NCBI GenBank assembly: GCA_002917775.1
Contig: KZ627149.1
Coordinates: forward strand, 1,181,497 to 1,245,496
Direction: 5' to 3'
Origin: Glaciozyma antarctica PI12
Lineage: Eukaryota; Basidiomycota; Microbotryomycetes; Kriegeriales; Camptobasidiaceae
DNA length: 64,000 bases
Shown: one piece after another, positions 44,039 through 54,970 of the stretch
How positions within the stretch are numbered: position 1 is the stretch's first letter
Layout: each line of letters opens with the position of its first letter
Translations under genes and position numbers: made by a program
The notes under the pieces: model-generated
Databases searched by the model: none
The model's input: the letters and a program-made list of their open reading frames with translations, nothing else
Told to the model about the DNA's origin: nothing

Positions 44039-44832
44039 ATGGATTCGTTTGTGTTGCGCAGAGGCGTTGTATTCATTTTTTCCACGTACGTTTTCGTGTG
44101 CGGGATGGGAAGGCTCTGCTTTGGGAGTCAGCGTGGATGTGACTGAATGGGAGGAGGGGAGTTGTCAGGGGGCATACTCGCAGCTCGCATCTCGCCCCTC
44201 GCTCCTCTCGCTCAATCTCCTCGCTCAACCTTTCTCTTCATATATGCTTCCATTCGTGCGAGGAGTCCGACTACAGCACACTTCTCCTACACGTGCAGAG
44301 CCAGAGGCCGAGGAAAGGGGGAGTTCATCACAACTGCGAAGAGAGAAGTGCCTTGAGCTCGCTCGACCGAGAGCCAGAGAACTGACCTCGTCCCTCCCAC
44401 CATTCAATCCCTGTCTATCCCTGAAAGCGGTCGTCATTTCCCTGATGCTCTGTGAGCCCTTCACTCTCCTCGCACGTCGCGACTTGCTGGTACCGCGCGG
44501 TGCGCTACGCAGGGTATTTTCTTGCTCCAAGCAAAGGATTTAAGGATGTTTGACTAACACGTTTGAGACGGTGGTAGGGAAGAGAGGGAGCGACGACACG
44601 GTCAAGGGGAGAGCCGATCCGGCTCGAGAGCTTCAAGCTCGAGCTCTGCTGGACCAAACGCCGCCATCTCAGCGAGTCTGGCATAGCCTAGTTCTGCGAA
44701 AGTATACGCGGTCTACTTTAGGCGATGAGGCAGTCTCGGTGTGCGGGTGGGTAAGGGGAGGGGGCGAAGTTGGGGCGCGAAGTTTCGTTTGCGCCTGTGC
44801 GTCTTCTCCTTCTTCTTCCTCCTCGTCGCACG
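44039..44832. other. Spacer before MYND copy B
   Basis: About 790 bp without a supported gene. The last ~210 bp (from 44622) match the upstream region of copy A and so belong to the duplicated segment. Confidence 0.5.
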
Positions 44833-45965
44833 ATGCTCTCTGCTCCTCCCTCGCCTACGGAAGACGCTGGGATGCCCTGCTTCCGGTGCCAGCGGGAGGG
44901 TACGTGACGCCTCCCGGTCTACTTGCGCGCCAAGCGTCTAATCTCCCTGTCCTTCAGTCCCAGAGTCTGAGATCCTCAAGTGCCCTCACGAGTGCGGCCT
45001 TGCCGACTATTGCACAACCTTCTGCATAGTACATAGCCTCTTATCCTCTGTGACTGTGCGCCTTTCCACGCTGACCACGTCGAAACAGGAGGAGGATTGG
45101 GACCAGCACCGACCCCTTTGCGTTCTACAGCTCTTGACCTACGATAGACACGAAACCCTCGCCCTCTCGGACCCTCTCCACGCCCTTTGCGCAACTGAAC
45201 CCTTCGCCCTCGTTGACCTAAACGGCCCCTTGTATTACGAATGACACTTCTTCCTCCCCGCCGCCTACCGCCTCTCCGCCCAGCGCAACCTGCACCTTAC
45301 CCACACTCTCTGGCTCTACTTTCACTTCGACCAACGCTTCACCGAACTTCGTCAACAATTCATCCTTGTCGCCGGCGGCCTCGCCCCGCACGCCGAGCTG
45401 GCCAAAATGTTCCGCTCAGCCGCCGAGGCTCCGGACTTCTCGCAGGAAGCCCTGGCTCAGAATATGGGAACGAAGGTCGAACTCGTTCCCGAGGGGATGG
45501 GCTTGTTTGGGATCGTATTCCTGGCGGGGTCAAGATCGAAGGGAGGGAAGCTGCAGGCGACGTGCGCGAGGGCTCAATCTGCCTCGCTCGAGGGGATTGG
45601 GGAACGCTACGAGAAAGGCTGGCTAGGGTTTCTGAAGCGAAGCTTGGCGGGACCCGAGCCTGGCTCGCCCGACGCCGTTTTTGAGCGGAGGGGGGTGGAG
45701 CTCAGCACCGGAGTGCTGTACGACGGCGTTGGTGAGAGCTCGTTTTTCCGGTCGTACTGTCCCATTCACTGACGGGTTTTCCCCGCTGCAGCTGCTCGTG
45801 CGAAGCGGAGGAAGCCCAAGAAGAAGAAAACAAGGCACGGGCGGCGTGACTTGAGATCGCGCTCGCGTCTTCATCTGACGGACGGCACTGATCTGAAGTG
45901 AGTACCGCAGCTACGCCTCCTGTGCTAGTGACTGACTAGAGTGCCACAGACGCGGGACTCGCTCG
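44622..45965 (+). repeat. Inverted segmental duplication, arm 2
   Basis: Counterpart of 31262-32582. Order of the shared upstream strings, three introns and coding region is preserved in opposite orientation. Homology fades just after the last shared intron (acceptor near 45955). Confidence 0.75.
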
Positions 45966-46155
45966 GTACGCCCTCCGTTCCGCCTCGCCACCCCCTTCCT
46001 TCTCGCTACCCACCACCCACCCGCCCCCGAATCCATCGCACGAATAGCAGTGCTCACCCCTGCTCGTCCGCAGAGACAGCACCCTAGACTTCATCCACGA
46101 GGAGGTCGCCCTCCCGCACGCCGTGGTCACGAACGAGCAGTTGCAGGCGAATTGA
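44833..46155 (+). pseudogene. MYND zinc-finger protein, copy B (one in-frame stop)
   Basis: The MYND finger MPCFRCQRE, SEILKCPHECGLADYCTTFC and EEDWDQHRPLC is spliced as in copy A. TGA at 45242-45244 interrupts between NGPLYYE and HFFLPAAYRLSAQRN, where copy A reads CTA. The rest is open: FILVAGGLAPHAELAKMF, GTKVELVPEGMGLFG and KGWLGFLKRSLAGPEPGS, then a Lys-rich tail. It has an extra final exon DSTLDFIHEEVALPHAVVTN not found in copy A, ending TGA at 46153-46155. With only one lesion it may be a recent pseudogene, a sequence error, or a gene using read-through. Confidence 0.65.
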
Positions 46156-46340
46156 CGTCGGCAATGTGCCAGCTGCGTTCAGAGGAAAACGGAGAAGAGC
46201 AGGAGCTGCAACACCGATCGTTCGTCGAGCAGAAGCAGTCCATCGCACCGGAGCAGCGAGTAGAAGCGCCCAGCCCCGCGAAACGAACATACATCAAGTA
46301 CAGCCCCTGGTACACCTCTCGTACACCTAAGTCCTAAGTC

Positions 46341-47153
46341 CTACGCCTCGTACCGCGGCGGTCCCTCCCCCTCTCCGACAGGCTGCTCTCCACGACGCTC
46401 CTCCGCTTCCTCGGCCGCGTGCACGACGCCAGCGATTTCCATGTCCTCGGTCGTAGGCGAAAGCGGAGGGTCGTCGGAGGAGGAAAGGGAGGCCGAAACC
46501 GAAGTAGGAGGTTGGAGGGGAGTAGAGAGCTGCGAACGGCGGGGGGTTAGCTCTGGTTTGGTGCAGGAGAGAGAGGACGCACGGAGAGGTTCGACGGCAG
46601 CGGTGCGGGAGGGGTCGTTACCGATTCGCTCCTTCATCTCCGTCACTGCTTCGTAGAACTGAAATCCTCCCGACTCCTTGAACGCCAGCTGGACCAAGTG
46701 CGGGCCCTGTTGTCCTTGTCAGTTGGTCCCCAAGGTCGGGTGAGAGGGCTGACGTACCTCCAATCCACCTTCCTGAGCAGGGAGGAGTAGCGCCTCGTAG
46801 TACGTCGCAGAGAACCACGGCTGGACATACCGCCCGTCCAAAAACTGGGGGAACGGCATCGACAGCGTCTGAACGTCGTGCGTCCCCGTCTGTCCAATGA
46901 CGCTGGCGTTCCCTCCTGCGAAACTCCCGCCTGCGGTGGCGGCGGTGGAGACAAAGACGACGCGTTGGTTGCTGACAAAGACGGAGCCGGTGGCGTGGCG
47001 GGCTGAGGAGGGGGCGGTGGGCTTGGTCCCGGTGCCAGGGAGAGAGGGGAATAGGGTGAGGGCTACGGAGGGGACGGTGAGGAGGAACTTTTCGTGCGGC
47101 AAGGGGAGAGGTGCTGAGGTCGTAGAGAGGTGAACCCAGTTTAAAGAGGCCAT
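46341..47153 (-). CDS. WBP2-like GRAM-domain protein
   Basis: About 250 residues. MASLNWVHLSTTSAPLPLP opens a GRAM/PH-like domain: GSVFVSNQRVVFVSTAATA, then LSMPFPQFLDGRYVQPWFSA and TYYEALLLPAQEGGLE. After one intron (GTACGT, CTGAC branch, CAG) comes HLVQLAFKESGGFQFYEAV. The tail is acidic and ends GEGPPRYEA; PPRY is a PPxY motif, the WW-domain ligand that defines WBP2 proteins. The likely role is an adaptor for WW-domain ubiquitin ligases (Rsp5-type) or transcription co-regulators. The stop is at 46341-46343. Confidence 0.8.
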
Positions 47154-47249
47154 CGGTGTGTTCGTGGTGTCGAGCGGAGGAGGAAGACGGCTCGCTGCCC
47201 GACGACGAAGTGCGTTCTGCGTCCTGCTTCGTCTGGGTTGACTCTCTAC

Positions 47250-48950
47250 CTCTCACCTCCAGCGCAAAGTTTGCACGATTCAGCTCACCAAAGGAAGAAG
47301 GGAGGGCAAGGATCGGGACCGCCCCGTCCCCCTCCGCCGGTTCGACGTCGAAGACCCTGAACCCGAACCCACGTCCTCCGCCCCACGAGGTCGACGACGC
47401 CACGCTCCCACCACCAAAGCTCTCAACACGATCCTCATCTCCCTCCGCCGGCGTGTCTACCCTCTCTTCCTCCTCGCGCTCAGCGTAACCGTCATCACCC
47501 TCATCCTCTGGCCGCCGAAGAAGAGCGAGAAGTGGCGGGCAAAGTTGAGGCCGGCGTACCTTAGCTCGAAGGAGGGGAGGAGGAAGGAGGTGGTCAGGCT
47601 TGCAGAGTTGGTCGGGGAGGAGCCGCAGTACCTGGGGATGGAGAGGTGAGTTGGGATAGCGAGTGCGAGGAGGTGGAGCTGATGAGATGCGCTAGTCCGG
47701 TGCGGTATGGGTTTGCGCAGGCGAGGCAGGCCCTGGAGACGACGCTGCTGTGGGGGACTATCCTCGGACGTATTCCCATTCTACCGGACGCCGTCTGGGC
47801 GGGCAAGTGTGACCTGGATCCGTGAGCTCCTTCTGCGCGCGTGCGGGTCGTGGACTGGAACTGATGGTGAATTGCAGCGAGGAGTGTGCTAGAGAGCAGC
47901 TGGAAAAGTATCGGGAGAGTGGCGGTGCACCTGCTGAGGAGGAACAATGGCTGGACGGCGACGTATGGAAGTGCGTCTCTCCTCTTCCTCTCCGCATCGC
48001 TCGCTAACGACCTCGCAGGCTCGACCTCGAAGAATACCTCGACCTTCCCAACCTTCGCCTCACCTACCCACTCCCAATTCTCCTCGTCTCCGAATTCGCC
48101 CTCCTTCACTCCCTCCCGGAATCTCAGAACCTCACCTCCCTCCTCCCCCTCCTCACCTCACCACACTACCTCCCTCGCGCCTCCTCCCCCATCCCCGAAC
48201 GCCTCAGCGTCTCTACAATAAATTTATCGACACTCGCGAGCCAAACGAGAGTCCTTATCGACGATTTCGCAGACGTCGTCGCGCTTGACATCCCGGAGCC
48301 GGATATGGAGCTCCTGCTCGCGGATCGGGCGAGCTTGACGATGGAGGAAGCGAGGGAGGCGCTGGAGGAACTTGGTGAGATGGAGCCAGTGGAGGTGGTG
48401 GAGTCCCAGTCTCCCGCCGAGGAGGAGGTGACGAAGACGGTGGTCGAGAAGGATGCGGTGGTGCAGGAGGATGCGGTGGTGGTCGAGGAGGTGCAGGAAA
48501 ATGTGGTGGTGGAGGGAGATGTGGTCGAGGATATTCTGGGGATGGATAGTATGGAGGGTACTGGAGAGGGGGGGAAGCTGGAGAAGCGGCAGGAGAATGG
48601 ACTGAGCGAGGAGGTCGAGCTGGAGGAGGCTTTGCGAGGAGTGGGGTTCCTTCCCGTCTACACTTTTCGCGATTCGTAAGTCGTCCCTCTCTCCTTGCGC
48701 GCACCTCTTGCGCTGACAACGGCGCGACAGAACTATCGAATCTCCTGCGACCATCTTCACCCTCCTCACCTCGCTCTCCTCGCTCGTCTCGATTTCCGCC
48801 GAGCCAGAGTACGAAGACGTCGGACTGCTCTTCTTCAGCGGGGATCTGGGGTCGTTCAAGGCTGGCGGTGTCGGATTCGGGACGAGGGAGGGGAGAGATC
48901 TCTTTCAGGAGATGACCGCGGAGTGGATCAGGTCGCCGGTGCGGGATTGA
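47250..48950 (+). CDS. Unrecognised single-pass membrane protein
   Basis: Exons with consistent GT-AG introns encode RRFDVEDPEPEPTSSAPRG, then a basic segment, a membrane helix VYPLFLLALSVTVITLILWP (about 47456-47516) and a long soluble part: SSKEGRRKEVVRLAELVG, ALETTLLWGTILGRIPILPD, KLDLEEYLDLPNLRLTYPLP, a Glu/Val-rich acidic stretch and ESPATIFTLLTSLSSLVSIS. The end is VGLLFFSGDLGSFKAGG, with TGA at 48948-48950. No ATG exists upstream of the membrane helix as far as the opposite gene's start, so the 5' end is unresolved. The first ATG (47637) would remove the helix. A membrane anchor with a large soluble tail is visible; no family recognised. Confidence 0.6.
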
Positions 48951-49298
48951 TGGAGACGGCCGGACGGGAGGTGAGCTCTCCTTTCTCTGCGCTGTTTGAG
49001 ACCTCGAAGCTGATCTGCCGGCAGGGTTGAGAGGAGCCGTATTTATCGCAGAGCGAGCTCGGAACGGAGAAGGAGAGAGGACGTGCGGGAGGTCTGATGT
49101 TTTGGGATAGAGACCGTAATTGAAGCACGTAGAGTTCTTTCTTGTTCTCAACTCGCTGAACGCGTTTGAAACTGTAAGGGAAAGCTCGCCGGAACGAGGA
49201 AGAGATGAAGGGGGCTGGCACGCCCGGCGGAGCTGCGCGTCCTTGGTGCCTGAATCTGGTGCCTTGCAGTCTTGCACTAAGTCCTCTCCCCTTCATTC

Positions 49299-52200
49299 TT
49301 GACCCCATCTCAGCCGAGCAACAGCAGGGTAGAGCCAGCGCCAGCGCCTGCCAGCCTCTCCTCAAGCACCGGCCCGCCTTCGACAGCAACCTCAGCGAGC
49401 ACACCGGCGCAGCTCCCCCTCGTCGCCCCTCCCTCCGTCCTTCGTCCCTTTTTTCGTTCTTTCCTTCTACCGCCAACCACGCCGCCATTCACACGCACCG
49501 CCTGGAGCCGTCAACTCGTTCACGCCAACGCCCTCAACCCGCTTTTCAGGGTGCGCCCCTTCTCAACAAACGGCCGCCGTAGAGTCCACGAGCTGACCTC
49601 CTCCTCGGCAGGATGACTCCCCCCTCCCGCCTACCCACTCGCAAGGACTCTCCCGCCCACGCCCGCACCGTCTCCGACACCCTCTCCTACGCCAGCAGCT
49701 CCCGAAACGGCTCCAACGGCTCCACCTCCTCCACTCCGTCCTCCCGCCCTCTCCTTCGAAAGCAAGCTTTGGCAGCTCAGCGGGCACGCTCCCTAGCATT
49801 CGGAGTCTACGGAGCAAGTTCCAGAGCCTCTCCGGCGGGGGGAAGAAGGGAAGGGTCGTCAGTGGGCCAAAGGTTATCAGTGGGACCTCGACCGGGGACG
49901 CGCTGCCGGTCGAGGAACCTAAGCCACGAGGGCTAACGAGGACCTTCGGAAGCTACAACTTAGGACACACGCGCAGGACGAGCAACCTCGAATCTCCAGC
50001 ACTCAGTCTCGCCTCCCCACCTCTCCGTCGGCCCTCCCTCGACTCAGCCCTCGCCCAGTTCAACCCTCCCACGCGGATGCCTCCACCCTCCACCATGGGC
50101 ATTCCCCGTTCTCCTCCGCCAGCCGTACCTCCCAAATCGACCGTACGAACAGCTGGACTCTATTCGCGTTCTCCTGCCGAAACTCCCCTCGCCCAGCTCC
50201 GCGCGACACGCCAACCTGCCCTCCTCCGCAAGCCCAACCCTGGCCTCAGCAAGATTCCCGCCCCCGGCACCTTCGGCGGCGCCAGCAAGATCCTCCCCCC
50301 GCGCTCGGTGTTCAGTCCCACGGCGCAACTCATCGAGCCGCCCCTCACGTTCGGGGAGGCACTCGAGACGACGCCTGTGCTTTCGGCGACGCAGGAGGAG
50401 CAGAAGCGGTTCAAGGATGATTTCGCGTTTAGGAGGAATTCGATCAACAAGGGAGTCGAGGAGGAACGGAGAGCGAGTGGGCTGGTGGAGGTGGCGACAG
50501 TTTCGCAGCCAAAGGAGCGAAAAGTGGCTGGCGGGGTTGGGAGTACAGATGGCGGAAGGGAAGGTGCTTACGGAAGAGCCTGTGGCGGTCGAAGGAAGTG
50601 GCGTCGTCGCCTCTCTCTCCCCTCCCATTCTCCTCGCCGGCTCCCCCACTACCTCCCTCCGAGCGGACTCCTTCCCGCTCCCCCTCCCCTCGACCACTCA
50701 CGACCTCCAGCGACAAACCTCTACCTCGACGACCTCCATGTCCGGCTGGACCTCGTCTCCCGACCCCGTCGCCATCGCCTTATTTTCCGAGATCCCCGAG
50801 CCGACGGACGATATCCTCGCCGTGCATCCCTCGACAGCGCCCACGACGCCCGAGCGGCGGCGGAGGACGATAGGCGAGCCTGAAACGCCGGATGGCTGCG
50901 GCACGGTCAAGTTTCCCGTCGTCAAGGAGCTGGCAAGCCCGGTCGACTCCCAGTCGCCCGAGATCGCCCAGCTATCTCCACCTCTCCAGCAGGACTCGCA
51001 CCGTCGCAGTGCGTCTAGCTCGAGCGGCTCAAGCGCACCTAACCATCTCGACCGACCCATCTCGTCCAACTCGCACCTCTCAGGCCACACCTTCGGCCAA
51101 CCCGACTCCTCCTCCCCAACTCTCGACGGAACCTTCATTGCCCCTCCTTCCCCCTCCCTCGCAATCAATACCACCTCTCTCGAACCCAGCGACGCCTACT
51201 CGGACCCACACCGCCGTTCCCGCTCCGCTCTCGACTCGGTCCTCTCCTACGGCGACCCTCAGATCAACCGCGCCGGAACGATCGAACCCTCTTCCCCCGT
51301 CTACGTCCTCTCGACTGATGCGTTCGCGGGGTTGTACCGGAGTTCGAGTGCGCGAACGAGTGCGATGAGGAAGGAGGTGCGAGCGAGGAAGGTGCGGAGT
51401 TGGGAGGTCGGAGGGGAGGAGGAAGTGTTGACGCCTACGGCGAGGACGTTCGAGGAGGCGGGGAGGAGGGGGATGAGGAGTGAGGGGGTTAGTAGCCCGT
51501 TGGAGGATTTGATCATGGGGCTTGGAGGGAGGAGGCAGAGCGCGAGTAGCTTGGGGACCAGGGCGGAGAGCATGGGGATTAGGGAGGAGGGGAGGGTGGT
51601 GGAGCAGGAGCAGGAGGCGATCAGCGAGTCGCCGGTGGTGGAGGACGAGGTCGACGACGAGGAGCTTCAGGCCGAGTTCGACATGGGCTCGCCAACAGTC
51701 AAGCTTACGACGGTGCACGACAAGCAGCTCTCGGTCGACGAGATGGAGCACGAGATCGCGCTTATGGAGTCGGAGGCCGCCATTCCTCCCCACTCCCCCG
51801 TCCGCCAATCCACCTTCGATACCACTTCCCTCTCCGGCTCTCCCACTTTCGAGCGATCCTCCCTCTTCCCCATCCCTTCCTCCCTCGAACGATCCTCGTC
51901 CCTCTCGATGACCGATGACCGACATCACCCCTCGCACGGCGAGGCGGTGGTCGATGCACGAAGTCGAGCTCGCGTACCAGCGGATGAAGGACATGCTCGG
52001 TAGCTCGAGGAGTTATGCGATATCGGAAGCGGGGACGTTTGCGGATGATAGGGAGATAGACGATGAGGAGGTCGAGGGAGCGTTTGAGCGCGCGTTGAGG
52101 GACGCTTCGATGGCGGATCTGAGCTTTGCGTCGGAGTCGAGTGCGGTCGAGGAGGATTTGGCAGACGATGGGGATAGGGCGACGCCTATGCTTAGGTGAG

Positions 52201-54543
52201 TATTGACGGCTACCTTGCTCTGGTGTCTCGCTGACGATCTATCTTGCTCAGCCTCAACAAGTTCGCCTCGCCGACTGGATCCTCCGTCTCTCGCGGAACC
52301 ACGCCTCTCCCTCTCAACACGACTCTCCTCCCTCGATCCCGTCTTGACGACGCCAGCCTCCTCGCCGAACCGGTCCAGACCCGCGACTCCCCCGGCTCAT
52401 CATCCGGCTCCCAGGACGGCCCGCAGAGTGCTTCCAGTCCCGCGACGTCGACAGGTCGCTCAGATTCGTCGCACAAGGCGAGCAGCTCGGTCGGGCTATT
52501 CCCCGCTGTCGAGCTCTCGGGAAGTAACCGCCGGCACACGCTCGACGCCCCCGTCGTTCACACCGACACCCTACACGACGACGCTCGCGCCAATCGCCGA
52601 GGAAGCGACAGTACCGGCGGACGAATGTCGTCGAACGAGCACCGCCGGCAGCGCGAGACGACTCTCCGCGAAGTTCCTCTCGCTCGGACTCGAACTCGCG
52701 ATAGCGGCGCTTCGGGGGCGCACGAGACGGGCGACGAAGGTTGGGCGACGCCGATGACTTCTCGAATTTCGCCGTCGCGTTCGAGCAGCCGGATATCGGT
52801 GTCGGCGGGGCAGATGCGCAGCGAAGCGGGACGAGAATGGGGTCGGGAAAGCCAGCGTCTCTGGCTCGCCGAGGACGCAGAAGATCGACCAGCTTCGCCC
52901 CCACGCTCCGAATCGGTCGACAGGACGCTCAGCGTTACCTCACCTCGCAGCGTGCGGCGCAACAGCCACGGCAACAGTTTCCCCAGTCGACGGTACACGC
53001 ACACGCCCGACCTCTCGCTCGATGGCCGCACTTCCGACTTTGCGCTTCGAAGAGGCCTCATGCCCAACTCGGCGAGCGGAACGGATACGTCAACGTGGTT
53101 CCCTTCGACGCCAGATCGCACCTCCCATCGTCGACCTACGACCGCGCCTCGCTTTGGCATGCGCGATGGCGAGGACGAGTTTGAGAGCGACCCGGTGTCG
53201 AGCTCGTCGGCGAACATGGCGGCGATTCGTGGGATGGACAAGCTCGAGATCTTCTTCAAGTGAGCTTCATCTCTCGTCGCTTACTCCGAGTGGTCGCTGA
53301 TGCTGCTTCCGAAACAGGTACGCTGCGATGAAGGCTGCGTTGGAGAAGGCTGAACTCGAGCGGGACGCCTTGATGGATGCGCTGCAAGAGTCTCGCGCTG
53401 CGCTCAACGACGTTCGAGGACAGCGAGACATGCTCAGTATCGAGGTTAGGAGGGAGCGAGGGACCGCGCGCCAGCTCCAGAAGGTGCGTTCTCGAAGGCT
53501 CGTCCTTGAGAGATTGAGCTAACTGCTGCTTTCGCTTGCAGTTCCTTGGGAACGACACCGATACCTACGGCGACCAAGTCGAGGACCTCGTTCGGAGCCG
53601 CCATACGTGGGAGAACCGCGCGAGGGACACGCAGGACGACCTCGAGCGGGCCAAGGACGAGATGGAGGCGCTTCGGATCATGGTCATCGAGGGACGGGAC
53701 CGCGAGGACCTTCTCGAGCGCGAGACTCTCATTCTCGCGACCAAGCTCGCGTCGATGAGCTCTCGCCGCGAGACGCAGGCTCAAGTGGCGGCAGTCGCGA
53801 CCCCCGAAGGCGGCAACACTCCTCCTCGTCGCACCCTCAGCCTCTCCTCTCCTTCTCAACGCGCTGGAAGCGCCTCAACCGCCTACACCCGCCTTAACCG
53901 CCTCTCCTCCTCGCCAGCCCTCACCGCCCTTCCACCCCGTACCCATTCCCGCGCTCGATCCAACACCAACTCGTCCGGGCCCAACTCTCCCGCGCTCAAC
54001 TCCTCCACACCAAACTCGCCTTTGCAAGGCGCCGACCCCACCTGGACCGCTCCTCCACTCCTACCTTCTCAGCTCTCCACTCCCGCCTCGAAGCTCGCCG
54101 ACGCCTACCGCAAGCGGGGCCCGTCCCTCCCGTCCTCGCCGGACCTCAACGTCGGCTCGCTCGGAGACGTCGGCTCGCCTTTGATGCACCAGACGCTCGC
54201 GTTGGGCGCGAAGAGCAGCTACGGCTCGGTCGAAAGCCCCAGCAAGCCTCGAGGGATCTCCACGCTCCGAGGCAGTATCGGTCGCTCGGGGCTTCCCAGG
54301 CCCCCGGTGTTCAAGTCGGTCGTCCCTTCGGCCTCGGCTGTGGCGCAGGAGGACCACATTCGACGCGTTTCGAACAACACGGTCTCGTCGACCATGTCGA
54401 GCGACTTTGGCGATCATCTCCCGCCACCGACGGAGCGGGAGTGGAACCCGACTGGGAGCAGCGCGGGCACGATGCCAGAGCTGGATGAGAAGGATGAGCG
54501 GTTTCTCAGCGATCTGAGCCCGTTGCAGGATCAGGAGGTGTAA
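49299..54543 (+). CDS. Large Ser/Pro-rich coiled-coil protein
   Basis: More than 1,500 residues, mostly disordered and rich in Ser, Pro and Thr. Recognisable pieces: GTLPSIRSLRSKFQSLSGGG (~49780), IEPPLTFGEALETTPVLSA, RRWSMHEVELAYQRMKDMLG (~51948), KLEIFFK spliced to YAAMKAALEKAELERDALMD and a coiled coil QVEDLVRSRHTWENRARDTQ through DREDLLERETLILATKL (~53320-53760). The tail is Ser-rich and ends DLSPLQDQEV (TAA 54541-54543). An intron with a CTGAC branch site ends near 49612 and keeps the SKASFGSSAG frame; a possible 58-bp intron lies near 50490-50548. A 7-bp duplication at 51906-51919 shifts the frame. I recognise no family; a cytoskeletal or cell-polarity scaffold is speculation. The start codon is unresolved. 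Confidence 0.6.
51906..51919 (+). repeat. 7-bp tandem duplication in coding sequence
   Basis: CGATGAC occurs twice in a row. The extra copy moves the reading frame from SSSLSMTD to the frame encoding ITPRTARRWSMHEVELAY. A 34-bp GT-AG stretch just downstream is an alternative but very short intron. Confidence 0.85.
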
Positions 54544-54970
54544 GGCGCGAGGTCGGGGAGGAGTTGGGGAACGACGCCGCGAGCAGCGGCTTTATTTTCG
54601 AGGGCCTGGAGCCAAGTGTTGTTTCGCAATAAGCAACAAGAGCCTTATTTATCGCATAGCAGAACGAATACCGCACGCAAGAGCACTGAGAGAAGTAAGC
54701 GAGGAGAAACGTCGCTTCAAGCTGTGAGCTTCGCAATGCGACAGAGCTTCAGGTCAAATTGACAGCTCCGCTACGCCCTTCCAAGATCCGTCTCATCCCC
54801 CTCATCTGCTTTCCCACTTTGAGATCCGGCGGACGTTAGCGACGTCAAGGAAGTGCACGCCGGGAGCCAAGCTCACCTTGGACAAGATCCTTCTTCGTCT
54901 TCGCCGACAGCAACAGACGTCGCGGTGAGCTTCTTCTTCTTATCCACAAGTGCAAAGAGCTCACGAATCC
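54544..54970. other. Convergent 3' region, no gene seen
   Basis: About 430 bp between two converging stop codons; presumed 3' UTRs. No tRNA or ORF with motifs found. Confidence 0.45.

Noticed and set aside
50480-50560. Frameshift in the coiled-coil gene near 50540
   Set aside because: A 58-bp GT-AG intron (about 50491-50548) joins the two coding frames in phase, so no lesion needs to be assumed.
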